Assembly (NCBI RefSeq): GCF_028416635.1
Contig: NZ_CP114013.1
Coordinates: 5,518,001 to 5,582,000, forward strand
Reading direction: 5' to 3'
From: Baekduia alba
GTDB lineage: Bacteria > Actinomycetota > Thermoleophilia > Solirubrobacterales > Solirubrobacteraceae
Length of the DNA: 64,000 nt
Notes under the pieces: model-generated
The model's database searches: none
The model's input: only the letters and a program-made list of their open reading frames with translations
What the model was told of the DNA's origin: nothing
In this document: positions 53,155 to 61,918 of the stretch, piece by piece
How positions within the stretch are numbered: position 1 is the first letter of the stretch
How the letters are laid out: every line of letters begins with the position of its first letter
Made by a program: the position numbers and the translations under genes

Positions 53155-54116
53155 GCGGGGATCTCCAGGGGTGCGGTGGCTTGGGGGTGAGCTGGGCGCC
53201 TGCGTCGCGGCGCCGCGAGGACCGCGAGGCCGGCCAGGATGATGACGATGCCGGCGACGGCGGCGGGTCCGGGGCGCTCGCCGAGGACGATCGCGCCGAG
53301 CAGCGCGGCGGTGACCGGCTCGGCGAGCGTGAGCGTCGCGACCTCGTTGGCGGGGAGGTGGCGCAGGCCGGAGGCGAACAGGATGTAGGCCAACGCGGTG
53401 GGGACGGCGCCGAGCCAGAGGGCCAGCGTGGCGCCGCTGGTGGTGGTGACCCAGCTCGTGTCGCCGAGCACGAGCACGGGTGCGAGGAGGAGCGCGCCGA
53501 AGCCGAAGAGGCGGGCCATGACGGGTTCGACATGGTGGCCTTGGTCGAGGAGGCGCTTGGAGGCGAGGGTGAAGATCGCGTAGGAGGCGCCGGCGCCGAC
53601 CGCGAGGGCGACGCCGGGGGCGCTGACGTCGCCGCCGCTGCCGCCGCTGAGGGCGAGGAGCGCGACGCCGGCGCAGGCCAGCGCCGTCGCCATGGCCCAA
53701 GCGGGTTGCGGTCGGTGCTGGTCGACGAGGTACCCGCCGAGGCCAGCCAGCGCGGGGGCGGAGCCGAGGGCGACGACCGTCCCGACGGCGACGCCGGTGT
53801 CCTTGACGGCGGCGAAGAAGCAGAGCTGGTAGCCGGCGACGCCGAGCGCGCCGAGGATCACGGGCCCGCGGGGCCACGCCCCTCCGCTCGTCGCCGCACC
53901 ACCCCGGCGCGCGCGTCCCCCGGCCCTCGCCACACCCCGACGGCGCGACGCCGCACGGCGCCCGGCCAGCCACTGCACGGCGAGCAGCAGCGCGGCGCCG
54001 ACCGCGATCCGGGCGGCGCCGACCGTCACCGGCGAGGTGCCGTCCGGCCCGAGTGCTTGCGCGGTGCCGGTGGTCCCGAAGCAGAGCGCGGCCAGGAGGA
54101 CTTGCAGGCGGGACAT
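53151..54116 (-). CDS. EamA/DMT-family transporter, 321 aa
   Basis: Ten hydrophobic segments in two EamA repeats (QVLLAALCFGTTGTAQALGP; VPTALAYILFASGLRHLPAN, EVATLTLAEPVTAALLGAIV). An Arg/Gly-rich insert (RAASRRRGVARAGGRARRGG) widens the loop after helix 2. It is a metabolite exporter of unknown substrate. The ATG at 54116 is selected since the frame upstream runs through the GntR palindrome. It is the first gene of the eamA-gntR operon. Confidence 0.88.
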   Translation of the reverse strand: MSRLQVLLAALCFGTTGTAQALGPDGTSPVTVGAARIAVGAALLLAVQWLAGRRAASRRRGVARAGGRARRGGAATSGGAWPRGPVILGALGVAGYQLCFFAAVKDTGVAVGTVVALGSAPALAGLGGYLVDQHRPQPAWAMATALACAGVALLALSGGSGGDVSAPGVALAVGAGASYAIFTLASKRLLDQGHHVEPVMARLFGFGALLLAPVLVLGDTSWVTTTSGATLALWLGAVPTALAYILFASGLRHLPANEVATLTLAEPVTAALLGAIVLGERPGPAAVAGIVIILAGLAVLAAPRRRRPAHPQATAPLEIPA

Positions 54117-54120
54117 CCGT

Positions 54121-54137
54121 CGATTGTTCCACAATCG
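54121..54137. promoter_or_regulatory. GntR operator palindrome
   Basis: CGATTGT-TCC-ACAATCG is a perfect 7-bp inverted repeat, 5 nt before the eamA start. The inner TTGT-N3-ACAA fits sites of FCD-type GntR regulators such as the one encoded at the end of this operon. Confidence 0.75.
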
Positions 54138-54202
54138 CCGCCGACTTTGCAACAACTCTGCGGCGTGCGCGGGTGTCCGTCCGCTGCCCGTGTCACCTTG
54201 CC

Positions 54203-55201
54203 GCCGTGCTCGTTCGTGACCTCCAGCACGGCTCCGACCTCGACCAGGTGCTGCTGGTCCGCGAGGCCGCTCGGCGGCCGCGTCACGACGGCAGCGAGTA
54301 CCTCAAGTTGGTTCTCGGCGACCGCACGGGCGGCGTCCCGGCCATCGTCTGGGAGGAGCTCCCGCATGCCCTGGAGCTGTGCCGCGCGGGCTCGCCGGTG
54401 CACGTCGTCGGCCGCTACGAGGTCGACCAGCGCTGGGGCGCGCAGATCGCGATCCTGGCGCTGAAGCCCGCCGTCGACGGCACGTTCGACCCGTCGATCC
54501 TCCAGGACGGGCCGCCGCAGGACATCGACGCGATGGAGACGCAGTTCCGCGAGCTGCTCGCCACCGTGCAGGACCCGCACTTGCGTCGGTTGTTGGATGC
54601 CTTCTTCGGCGAAGGCTCCGAGACCTGGGCGATGTACCGCATCGCGCCCGCCGCGAAGAAGTACCACCAGGCCTACCTGCACGGGTTGCTGGAGCATTGC
54701 CTCACGGTCGCCCAGGCCGTCCACGGCGCCTCCCAGGTCTTCCCGGGCATCGACCACGACGTCGCCGTCACCGGCGCGTTGTTGCACGACATCGGCAAGT
54801 TGGAGGCCTACACCGTCGACGCGCCGATCGACATGACCGACGACGGCCGCCTCCAGGGCGAGATCCCGCTCGGCTACTACCGGGTGCGACGGTTGATCGA
54901 GGACCTCCCCGGCTTCCCGACCGACCTCGCCCAGTCGGTCCTGCACATCATCCTGAGCCACCACGGCTCCCTCGAGCACGGCTCCCCCGTCGTCCCCTGC
55001 ACCCGCGAGGCGACGCTGGTCCACATGATCGACAACCTCGGCGGCCGCCTCGGCTCCTTCGACCGCCTCGAGAAGTCCCTTCCACCCGGCTCCGCCTGGT
55101 CCACCTTCGACCGCGCCATCGGCGCCGGCGCCTACTTCGGGTCCGCCGGCACGTCCGCGACACCGATCACCGCCGAAGACCGCCGGTCGCAGGCGGCGTA
55201 G
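54203..55201 (+). CDS. OB-fold plus HD-domain protein (YhaM-like 3'-5' exoribonuclease), 332 aa
   Basis: Residues 5-100 look like an OB nucleic-acid fold (DGSEYLKLVLGDRTGGVPAI). Residues 150-310 are an HD phosphohydrolase: HGLLEHCLTVAQ near 162, the HD pair in GALLHDIGKLEAY near 192, and ILSHHGSLEHGSP near 252. This domain order is that of YhaM-type 3'-5' exoribonucleases, which degrade RNA or ssDNA. The GTG at 54203 is chosen because the OB strand begins at once; CACCTT is 6 nt before it and there is no Shine-Dalgarno. The frame remains open upstream to 54053. Confidence 0.85.
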   Translation, partial: AVLVRDLQHGSDLDQVLLVREAARRPRHDGSEYLKLVLGDRTGGVPAIVWEELPHALELCRAGSPVHVVGRYEVDQRWGAQIAILALKPAVDGTFDPSILQDGPPQDIDAMETQFRELLATVQDPHLRRLLDAFFGEGSETWAMYRIAPAAKKYHQAYLHGLLEHCLTVAQAVHGASQVFPGIDHDVAVTGALLHDIGKLEAYTVDAPIDMTDDGRLQGEIPLGYYRVRRLIEDLPGFPTDLAQSVLHIILSHHGSLEHGSPVVPCTREATLVHMIDNLGGRLGSFDRLEKSLPPGSAWSTFDRAIGAGAYFGSAGTSATPITAEDRRSQAA

Positions 55202-55290
55202 CCGCCGCGCACGCGGAAGGACCGGCGCCGGCGGGGTCGCCGACGGCACCTCACGACCGGTGCGAGGCGGGTGGCGGCGCCGGCCCGCCG

Positions 55291-55539
55291 TCAGAGCTCG
55301 GACGACAAGCGGTCTTCCCGCTCCTCGTCCAGGATCTCCTTCATCTCCCGTCCGGCGGCCGCGATGCGGCCGAGGTACTCCGAGCGGCGCTCGTCGTCGA
55401 GGGAGGTCACGCCGCGGTCCAGCAGCTCGGCGAAGCCCTGCACGATCGTCAACGGCGTGCGGAGGTCGTGGACGAGCCTCGCCAGGCGCTCGTGAGGATC
55501 GGATGGCCAGGGCTGGCCCGCCGGTGGCGGCGGCGTCAT
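55291..55539 (-). CDS. HisKA-domain-only mini histidine kinase, 82 aa
   Basis: Nearly the whole protein is a histidine-kinase dimerization domain: ERLARLVHDLRTPLTIVQGF, AELLDRG, with the phospho-accepting His in the H-D-L-R-T-P box near residue 24. It then ends after a second helix (RIAAAGREMKEILDEEREDR). No ATP-binding domain follows in any frame; the next 90 bp reach the convergent gene end. It overlaps the response regulator stop by ATGA. It could be a phosphotransfer partner or a remnant of a full kinase. Confidence 0.75.
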   Translation of the reverse strand: MTPPPPAGQPWPSDPHERLARLVHDLRTPLTIVQGFAELLDRGVTSLDDERRSEYLGRIAAAGREMKEILDEEREDRLSSEL

Positions 55540-56177
55540 CGCTCGTCGCGCGTGGAGTCGAGGGCGATCTCGCCCCGCTCCAGCGCGATCGCGATCGCGT
55601 GGACGCGGTTGCGCGCCTGGAGCTTGCGGATCACGTTGCGCACGTGGGTGCGCACGGTCTCGACCGACACGCTGATCTTGTCGCCGATCGCCTCGGCGGT
55701 CATGCCCTCGGCCATCAGGTGCATGATCTCGCGCTCGCGCGGCGACAGCTGCGGGACGTGCGCGGTCGCCCGCGGCGACAGCAGGATCCGGTCCAGGCGA
55801 GGGTCCACGTAGGACCCGCCGTTCGCGACGCGCTCGATCGCGGCCATCAGCTCGTCCATCGAGCCGGCCTTCAGCGCGTAGCCGCGGGCGCCGGAGTCGA
55901 GCCCGTCGTACAGCAGCTCGGCGTCGGAGTCCCCCGTGTAGAGGATCACCCCCAGGTCCGGCCGGCGCGCCAGGAGCTCCCGGGTCAGGTCGATGCCCGA
56001 GCCGTCCGGCAGCTGGATGTCGACGATGGCGACGTCGGGCTCCGCGTGGTCTACGAGGTCGACGCCGGCGGCGACGTTGCCCGCCGCGCCCACGACTTCC
56101 AGGCCGCCGTGCTGAAGCAGGGCCACCAGTCCCTCGCGCAGCGCCTCGTGGTCGTCGACGATGACGAGCTTGGTCAT
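55536..56177 (-). CDS. NarL/FixJ-family response regulator, 213 aa
   Basis: A complete receiver (acidic VDDHEALREG, phospho-Asp in VAIVDIQLPDGSG near residue 54, Thr in ILYTGDSD, Lys in GYALKAGS) and a LuxR HTH (LSPREREIMHLMAEGMTAEA, IGDKISVSVETVRTHVRNVI). It is followed by the mini-kinase gene with an ATGA overlap, but no full kinase is adjacent, so the partner must be elsewhere. The ATG at 56177 starts directly at MTKLVIVDDHE. Confidence 0.93.
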   Translation of the reverse strand: MTKLVIVDDHEALREGLVALLQHGGLEVVGAAGNVAAGVDLVDHAEPDVAIVDIQLPDGSGIDLTRELLARRPDLGVILYTGDSDAELLYDGLDSGARGYALKAGSMDELMAAIERVANGGSYVDPRLDRILLSPRATAHVPQLSPREREIMHLMAEGMTAEAIGDKISVSVETVRTHVRNVIRKLQARNRVHAIAIALERGEIALDSTRDER

Positions 56178-56321
56178 GAAGGCCGAACCGTACACGGCAT
56201 TTCCGCGGTATGGCACCTCTGACGCCACTCTTCGTCCTCGCACCGAATCTGCGGAAAGAGCGCGGCGAGTTCTGCAACGAACGGCCCGCGACGCGCTCAG
56301 GGGCCGTATCGTCGTCGGTAT

Positions 56322-58391
56322 ATGGCGAAGGACACCGAGAAGCTCATCCGTCAGCTCTCGCTCATCTCGTATCTCATGGCGGAGCGTCGCCCGGTCACCG
56401 CGCTGGAGATCCGGCGTGACGTCGAGGGCTACAGCGGCATGAACGAGGACGCCTTCGCCCGCCGGTTCTACGCCGATCGCGCCGAGCTGGAGTCCCTGGG
56501 CATCCAGCTCACGGTCGAGAAGCCCGCCGACGGCGTGGCCGAGCAGGAGAACTACTCGCTGCGGCCGGAGAACTTCCACCTCCCCGCGATCGCGTTCACC
56601 GACGAGGAGCTGGCCTCCCTCCAGTTCGCGCTCACGCTCCTGGACGGCGAGTTCGCCTACGCCGAGCCGCTGCGCCTGGCGCTGCAGCAGATCTCCTGGG
56701 GGCGGCCCAGCCCGCTCAACTCGCCCGATCAGGGGTCGATCGCGCTCGGCGTCACCGCCAGCGCCGGCGGCCACGACCTCTCGCAGCGCCTCGCCAAGAT
56801 CGAGACCGCGATCTTCCGCAACAAGACGATCACGTTCGACTACTACACCATGGAGCGCGACACGGTCGGCGCCCGCAAGGTCGACCCGTACCACCTGCTG
56901 TTCCAGGGCGGCCAGTTCTACCTCCTCGGCCGCTCGCACGAGCGCGACGCGATCCGCGTCTTCCGCCTGAGCCGCATCCGCGGCAAGGTCGCCTACGCGA
57001 CCAAGGCCGAGCACGACTTCAAGCGCCCCACCGACTTCGACCCGCGCGCCTACGCCGGCCGCGCCGACTGGCAGTTCGGGGAGCCGCTCGGCCAGGCCGA
57101 CGTCTGGATCTCCGAGCGGATCGCCTGGCAGGTCGAGCGCCACTTCGGCCGCTACGGCGACGTCCGACCGGCCGAGAGCGGCCCCGGCGAGGGCGACATC
57201 GTCTTCTCGACCTACTACGCGTCGGTCCGCCAGCTCGCCGCCTGGGCGCTGCGCCTCGGCGAGCACGCCCGGATCCAGGGCCCCGACGATCTGGTCGCCG
57301 AGGTCGCCGAGCGCGTCGAGCGCCTGCACGACCTCCACGCCGGCGACACGCTCGAGCTGCCCGCCGCGACGCCCGCCGCGCCCGCCGAGGAGGCCGTGCC
57401 GGAGCCGACCGCCGCCTCCCGGCGCGAGACCGCGATCCGCCCGGAGCGCTTCGCGCGCCTCGTGACGCTCGCGTCGATCCTCATCCAGGCCGGCCGCGCC
57501 AGCGAGCTGTTGCGCATCGGCGACGTGACCGACGCGCTCCAGGTGTCCGAGGCCGAGCTGCGCGAGGACGTCGCCGTCCTCAACGTCGTGAACTTCGGCG
57601 GCGGCTCCTACGTCCTGTACGCGGAGATCCGCGACGACGGGACGATCGAGGTCGACCCCGAGCCCTACAGCGACAACTTCGCCCGCCCCGCGCGCCTGCT
57701 GCCCGTCGAGGCCAAGGCCCTGATCGCCGCGATCGACCTGATCGGCGACCACCTGCCGGAGGGCGCGCTGACCTCCGCCCGCACCAAGATCGTCAAGGCG
57801 CTCGGCGCCGACCCGATGGAGCAGGGCCTCCAGGTCGCCTCCGGCACGGGCGACGACTCCGGGATCGCCCGCGTCGTCTCCAACGCGATCGTCGCGTCCA
57901 AGCTCCTGCGCCTGGAGTACTACAAGGCCAACGAGGACCAGTTCACCGAGCGCGTGATCGAGCCCTACGCGCTGATCAACGGCCGCGAGGGTTGGTACGT
58001 CGCGTCGTTCGACCCCCAGCGCGAGGCCGTCCGCCACTTCCGCCTGGACCGCGTCAAGAACGCCGCGGTGCTCGACGAGACGTTCACGCCGCGCCCCGAG
58101 GTCGACCCGGCGGCCGACGTCGACGGCTGGCCGCGCACCGGCGAGGTCGAGGCCAGCCGCGTCGCCCGCGTCTGGATCTCCCCCGACCGCGCCCGCTGGT
58201 CGCGCGAGCAGCGCCGCGTCGCGCAGGAGCTGACCGACGGCTCGGTCGTCGTCGAGCTGCCCTACAAGGGCACCGACTGGCTCGTGCGCGAGGTCCTGGC
58301 CGAGGCCGGCGACGCCGCCGTCGTCTCCCCGCCGGAGGCGCGCGAGGCCGTGCGCGCCGCGGTCGACCGCGTGCGGCTCGCGGTTCGCTAG
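56322..58391 (+). CDS. pafBC: PafB-PafC fusion, WYL-domain DNA-damage regulator, 689 aa
   Basis: Two tandem copies of the HTH-WYL-WCX layout. Copy one (1-335) has LIRQLSLISYLMAERRPVTA and a WYL core near 170-230 (ITFDYYTMERDTVGARKVDP, YHLLFQGGQFYLLGRSHER). Copy two (350-689) has ARLVTLASILIQAGRASELL and YYKANEDQFTERVIEPYALI, NGREGWYVASFD. In actinobacteria PafB and PafC are usually separate genes that together activate LexA-independent DNA repair; single-chain forms are known. TATCGT lies 9 nt before the ATG and no Shine-Dalgarno is seen, fitting a leaderless mRNA. No proteasome genes are in the window. Confidence 0.9.
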   Translation: MAKDTEKLIRQLSLISYLMAERRPVTALEIRRDVEGYSGMNEDAFARRFYADRAELESLGIQLTVEKPADGVAEQENYSLRPENFHLPAIAFTDEELASLQFALTLLDGEFAYAEPLRLALQQISWGRPSPLNSPDQGSIALGVTASAGGHDLSQRLAKIETAIFRNKTITFDYYTMERDTVGARKVDPYHLLFQGGQFYLLGRSHERDAIRVFRLSRIRGKVAYATKAEHDFKRPTDFDPRAYAGRADWQFGEPLGQADVWISERIAWQVERHFGRYGDVRPAESGPGEGDIVFSTYYASVRQLAAWALRLGEHARIQGPDDLVAEVAERVERLHDLHAGDTLELPAATPAAPAEEAVPEPTAASRRETAIRPERFARLVTLASILIQAGRASELLRIGDVTDALQVSEAELREDVAVLNVVNFGGGSYVLYAEIRDDGTIEVDPEPYSDNFARPARLLPVEAKALIAAIDLIGDHLPEGALTSARTKIVKALGADPMEQGLQVASGTGDDSGIARVVSNAIVASKLLRLEYYKANEDQFTERVIEPYALINGREGWYVASFDPQREAVRHFRLDRVKNAAVLDETFTPRPEVDPAADVDGWPRTGEVEASRVARVWISPDRARWSREQRRVAQELTDGSVVVELPYKGTDWLVREVLAEAGDAAVVSPPEAREAVRAAVDRVRLAVR

Positions 58392-58477
58392 CCGTCCGCT
58401 CAGTGCTGGCCGCATTGGCAAGGGTCTGGCCGACCGGGCAGGCCAAGCGCGCGCTGGCTCGTTAGCCTCCTCCGCCG

Positions 58478-58951
58478 GTGAGCCGACGCAGCCAGATCAC
58501 GATGGACGAGGCCGAGGTCCTCGCGTTCCTCGACGCGGAGCGCGTGATGACGTGCGCCACGTTGGGCCCGAGCGGGTGGCCGCACCTCATGCCGCTCTGG
58601 TACGTGGTGCGCGACGGCCGCCTGTGGGCCTGGACCTTCGCCAAGGCGCAGAAGACGCGCAACCTGGAGCGCGACGCGCGCGCGACCCTCCAGGTCGAGG
58701 CCGGCCAGGACCAGTACCACCTGCTGCGCGGCGTGATGCTCGAGACCGAGGTCACGATCCACCGCGACACCGACTTCGTCACCGACCTCGGGCTCGAGAT
58801 CTTCGCGCGCTACGGCGGCAACGCCGACGGCGAGGTCGCGCCCGAGGTCCGGGACATGGTCAAGGCCCAGGCCGCCAAGCGCGTCGGCCTGGAGTTCGTC
58901 GAGCGCAAGCGCGCGACCTGGGACCACCGCAAGCTGGGGAACGTCTACTGA
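58478..58951 (+). CDS. pyridoxamine 5'-phosphate oxidase-like flavin/F420-binding protein, 157 aa
   Basis: A split-barrel flavoprotein: VMTCATLGPSGWPHLMPLWY, LWAWTFAKAQKTRNLERDAR, ATLQVEAG. The pattern, especially KAQKTRNL, is that of PPOX/F420-dependent reductases rather than true PdxH. GTG at 58478 has TAGCCT 9 nt upstream. The stop overlaps the start of rmlA by one base (TGATG), so it heads the rml operon although no functional link is obvious. Confidence 0.85.
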   Translation: MSRRSQITMDEAEVLAFLDAERVMTCATLGPSGWPHLMPLWYVVRDGRLWAWTFAKAQKTRNLERDARATLQVEAGQDQYHLLRGVMLETEVTIHRDTDFVTDLGLEIFARYGGNADGEVAPEVRDMVKAQAAKRVGLEFVERKRATWDHRKLGNVY

Positions 58952-60024
58952 TGAAGCCGCTCAAGGGCCTGATCCTGTCCGGGGGCAAGGGCACGCGCCT
59001 GCGTCCCATCACCCACACCTCCGCCAAGCAGCTCGTGCCGGTGGCCAACCGGCCGGTGCTGTTCTACGGCATCGACGCGATGGCCAAGGCCGGGATCGAG
59101 GAGATCGGGATCATCATCGCGCCGGAGACGGGCGAGGAGATCAAGGAGGTCGCCGGCGACGGGTCGCAGTTCGGCGTCAAGATCACCTACATCCTGCAGG
59201 ACGAGCCTGCGGGCCTGGCCCACGCGGTCCTGACCGCCGAGCCGTTCCTGGGCGACTCGCCGTTCGTCATGTACCTGGGCGACAACCTGCTGCAGGGCGG
59301 GATCGACGACCTCGTCGACAAGTTCAGGTCGGGCGAGCCCGACGCGCTGATCCTCCTGACGCCGGTCCCGGACCCCGAGCACTACGGCGTCGCCGAGCTC
59401 GACGGCGAGCGCGTCGTCGCGCTGGCCGAGAAGCCGCCGGAGCCGAAGACGAACCTCGCGCTCGTCGGCGTCTACATGTTCAAGCCCTTGATCCACGACG
59501 CGGCGCGCGCGATCGAGCCCAGCCCGCGCGGCGAGCTGGAGATCACCGACGCGATCCAGCACCTGGTCGACAGCGGCCGGCGCGTCGAGCCGCACATCGT
59601 GCAGGGCTGGTGGAAGGACACCGGCCGGCTGGACGACATGTTGGAGGCCAACCGGCTGATCCTCGATCGCATGGAGCACCGCATCGACGGCGAGCTGATC
59701 GACTCCAACGTGGAGGGCCGCGTGGTCGTCGAGGCCGGCGCGAAGCTCACCCGCGCGACCGTCCGCGGGCCCGCGATCATCGGCGCCGGCACGACGCTGA
59801 CCGACTGCTACATCGGGCCCTACACCGCGATCGGCGACGGCTGCGCGGTCGAGGGCGCCGAGGTCGAGCACTCGATCCTGCTGGCGGGCTCGTCGGTCAG
59901 GGGCCTGAACGGCCGCATGGAGGCCTCGCTGCTGGGGCGCAACGTGCACATCGCGCGCAGCGAGGGCCAGCCCAAGGCGTACAAGTTCATGGTGGGCGAC
60001 AACAGCGACATCGGGATCCTGTAG
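58951..60024 (+). CDS. rmlA: glucose-1-phosphate thymidylyltransferase, long form
   Basis: The nucleotidyltransferase signature is LKGLILSGGKGTRLRPITHT near residue 5. The active-site Asp (VMYLGDNLL) and EKPPEPKTN follow. The C-terminal 110 residues form a left-handed beta-helix (GRVVVEAGAKLTRATVRGPA, IIGAGTTLTDCYIGPYTAIG). This 357-aa form is the StrD-like RmlA found in glycan and antibiotic sugar clusters. It makes dTDP-glucose from glucose-1-phosphate and dTTP. It is followed within 3 nt by rmlD. Confidence 0.93.
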   Translation: MKPLKGLILSGGKGTRLRPITHTSAKQLVPVANRPVLFYGIDAMAKAGIEEIGIIIAPETGEEIKEVAGDGSQFGVKITYILQDEPAGLAHAVLTAEPFLGDSPFVMYLGDNLLQGGIDDLVDKFRSGEPDALILLTPVPDPEHYGVAELDGERVVALAEKPPEPKTNLALVGVYMFKPLIHDAARAIEPSPRGELEITDAIQHLVDSGRRVEPHIVQGWWKDTGRLDDMLEANRLILDRMEHRIDGELIDSNVEGRVVVEAGAKLTRATVRGPAIIGAGTTLTDCYIGPYTAIGDGCAVEGAEVEHSILLAGSSVRGLNGRMEASLLGRNVHIARSEGQPKAYKFMVGDNSDIGIL

Positions 60025-60027
60025 GTC

Positions 60028-60873
60028 TTGCGGCTGCTCGTCACAGGCGCGGCCGGCATGCTCGGCCATCGAGTTGTCGAAGATGCTCGCGCGCGGGGCT
60101 GGGACGTCGTCGGCATCGACCTGCCCGACGGCGACCTCACCGACGCCGCCGTCGCGCAGGACCTCGTCGAGCAGGCCGGCCCGGACGCGGTGGTCCACTG
60201 CGCCGCGTTCGTCGACGTCGACGGCGCCGAGGCCAACGAGGCCGCGGCGCTGGCCGTCAACGCCGACGCGTCGGCCAACGTGGCGGCCGCCGCCGCGATG
60301 CTCGGCGCGCGCATCGTCGCGGTCTCCACCGACTACGTCTTCGACGGCACGCTCACCGGCCGCCCGTACGTCGAGTCCGACCCGACGTCGCCGCTCGGCG
60401 CCTACGGCCGCACGAAGCTCGCCGGCGAGCAGGCCGTCATCGGCCACAACGACGACTACGCCATCGCGCGCACCGCGTGGCTGTTCGGCGTCGGCGGCAA
60501 GAACTTCCTGAACACCATGTTGGACGCGGCGCGGACGCGCGACGAGGTCAGCGTCGTCACCGACCAGATCGGCTCGCCGACGTTCGCGGGCCACCTGTCA
60601 CCGGCGCTGCTCGACCTCGCGGCGAGCGACGCGACCGGCGTCTTCCACACCGCGGGCGGCGGCCAGTGCTCCTGGCACGCGCTGACGGTGGAGCTGTACC
60701 GCGCCGCGGGCGTGACCGCGCGCGTGAACGAGACCACGGCCGCGCAGTTCCAACGCCCCGCGCCGCGGCCGGCGTGGAGCGTGCTGGCCAGCGAGCGCGA
60801 CGAGACCCCGCGGCTGCCGCCGTGGCAGGACGGCGTCGCGCAGTACCTGAACGAGAGGGAGAAGGCATCGTGA
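60028..60873 (+). CDS. rmlD: dTDP-4-dehydrorhamnose reductase
   Basis: An extended SDR: VTGAAGMLGHRVVEDARARG at the N-terminus, STDYVFDG with the catalytic Thr near 110, and YGRTKLAGEQ (Y-x3-K) near 132. The conserved WLFGVGGKNFLNTML segment comes later. It reduces dTDP-4-dehydro-L-rhamnose with NADPH. TTG at 60028 lies 3 nt after the rmlA stop. It overlaps rmlB by GTGA. Confidence 0.93.
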   Translation: MRLLVTGAAGMLGHRVVEDARARGWDVVGIDLPDGDLTDAAVAQDLVEQAGPDAVVHCAAFVDVDGAEANEAAALAVNADASANVAAAAAMLGARIVAVSTDYVFDGTLTGRPYVESDPTSPLGAYGRTKLAGEQAVIGHNDDYAIARTAWLFGVGGKNFLNTMLDAARTRDEVSVVTDQIGSPTFAGHLSPALLDLAASDATGVFHTAGGGQCSWHALTVELYRAAGVTARVNETTAAQFQRPAPRPAWSVLASERDETPRLPPWQDGVAQYLNEREKAS

Positions 60874-61868
60874 AGCTGCTCGTCTGTGGCGGGGCCGGGT
60901 TCATCGGCTCGAACTTCGTGCGCCAGCGCGTGCAGGACGAGGGCGACCAGGTCGTCGTCCTCGACGCGCTGACCTACGCCGGCCGGCCCGAGAGCCTCCA
61001 GGACCTCGGCGACGCGGTGACGCTCGTGCACGGGGAGATCCAGAACCCCGAGAAGGTCGCCGAGGCGCTGGGCGACGGCGTCGACGCGATCGTCAACTTC
61101 GCGGCCGAGACGCACGTCGACCGCTCGATCAGCGGCCCGGACGCGTTCGTCGACACGAACGTCCGCGGCTCGCTGGTCCTGCTGGAGGCCGCGCGCGAGC
61201 GCGAGGTCAAGCGCTACGTGCAGATCTCGACCGACGAGGTGTACGGGTCGATCGAGGAGGGCTCGTTCACGGAGGAGTCGCCGATCGTCCCGTCGTCGCC
61301 CTACAGCGCGTCGAAGGCCGGCGGCGACCTGCTCGTCCAGTCCTACTTCCACACCTACGGGCTGGAGACCGTGATCGCCCGCGGCTCCAACAACTACGGG
61401 CCCTACCAGTACCCCGAGAAGCTGATCCCGTTGATGGTGCTCAACGCGCTGCACGACGACAAGCTCCCGGTCTACGGCGACGGGCTGAACGTCCGCAACT
61501 GGCTCTACGTCGAGGACTTCGGCCGCGGGATCTCTCACATCCTGGCCCACGGCAACCCCGGCGAGGTCTACAACGTCGGCGGCCCGGACGAGTCCACCAA
61601 CATCGAGGTCGTCAAGGGCATCCTGAAGCACACGGGCAAGGACGAGTCCTTGATCGAGTACGTCACGGACCGCCCCGGCCACGACCGCCGTTACTCGCTC
61701 GGCTCCGAGAAGTCCCGCGCCCTCGGCTGGTCGGCCCAGGTCCGCTTCGAGGACGGCCTCGAGAAGACCGTCGCCTGGTACCGCGACAACGCCTGGTGGT
61801 GGGAGCCGATCCGCTCCGGCGAGTTCCGCGAGTACTACGAGCGCCACTACGGGCGGTCGCTGGGCTAG
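60870..61868 (+). CDS. rmlB: dTDP-glucose 4,6-dehydratase
   Basis: The NAD-binding start is LLVCGGAGFIGSNFVRQRV. Catalytic DEV in STDEVYGSIEEGSF near 123, YSASKAG (Y-x3-K) near 148, and RGSNNYGPYQYPEKLIPLM near 172 are the family hallmarks. It converts dTDP-glucose to dTDP-4-keto-6-deoxyglucose. GTG at 60870 follows GAGAGGGAGAAGG and overlaps the rmlD stop. It is the last gene of the operon; no rmlC (3,5-epimerase) is nearby. Confidence 0.95.
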   Translation: MKLLVCGGAGFIGSNFVRQRVQDEGDQVVVLDALTYAGRPESLQDLGDAVTLVHGEIQNPEKVAEALGDGVDAIVNFAAETHVDRSISGPDAFVDTNVRGSLVLLEAAREREVKRYVQISTDEVYGSIEEGSFTEESPIVPSSPYSASKAGGDLLVQSYFHTYGLETVIARGSNNYGPYQYPEKLIPLMVLNALHDDKLPVYGDGLNVRNWLYVEDFGRGISHILAHGNPGEVYNVGGPDESTNIEVVKGILKHTGKDESLIEYVTDRPGHDRRYSLGSEKSRALGWSAQVRFEDGLEKTVAWYRDNAWWWEPIRSGEFREYYERHYGRSLG

Positions 61869-61879
61869 CGGCCTTCAGC

Positions 61880-61912
61880 CGGCGGCGCGAGCGTCTTTGG
61901 CGGGCGCCGCCG
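61880..61912. terminator. 9-bp hairpin between rmlB and the lipoprotein gene
   Basis: CGGCGGCGC (61880-61888) pairs with GCGCCGCCG (61904-61912) across a 15-nt loop. It lies between two convergent stops, 12 nt after rmlB and 7 nt after the lipoprotein gene on the other strand. There is no T-tract. Confidence 0.4.
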
Positions 61913-61918
61913 CCGGGG

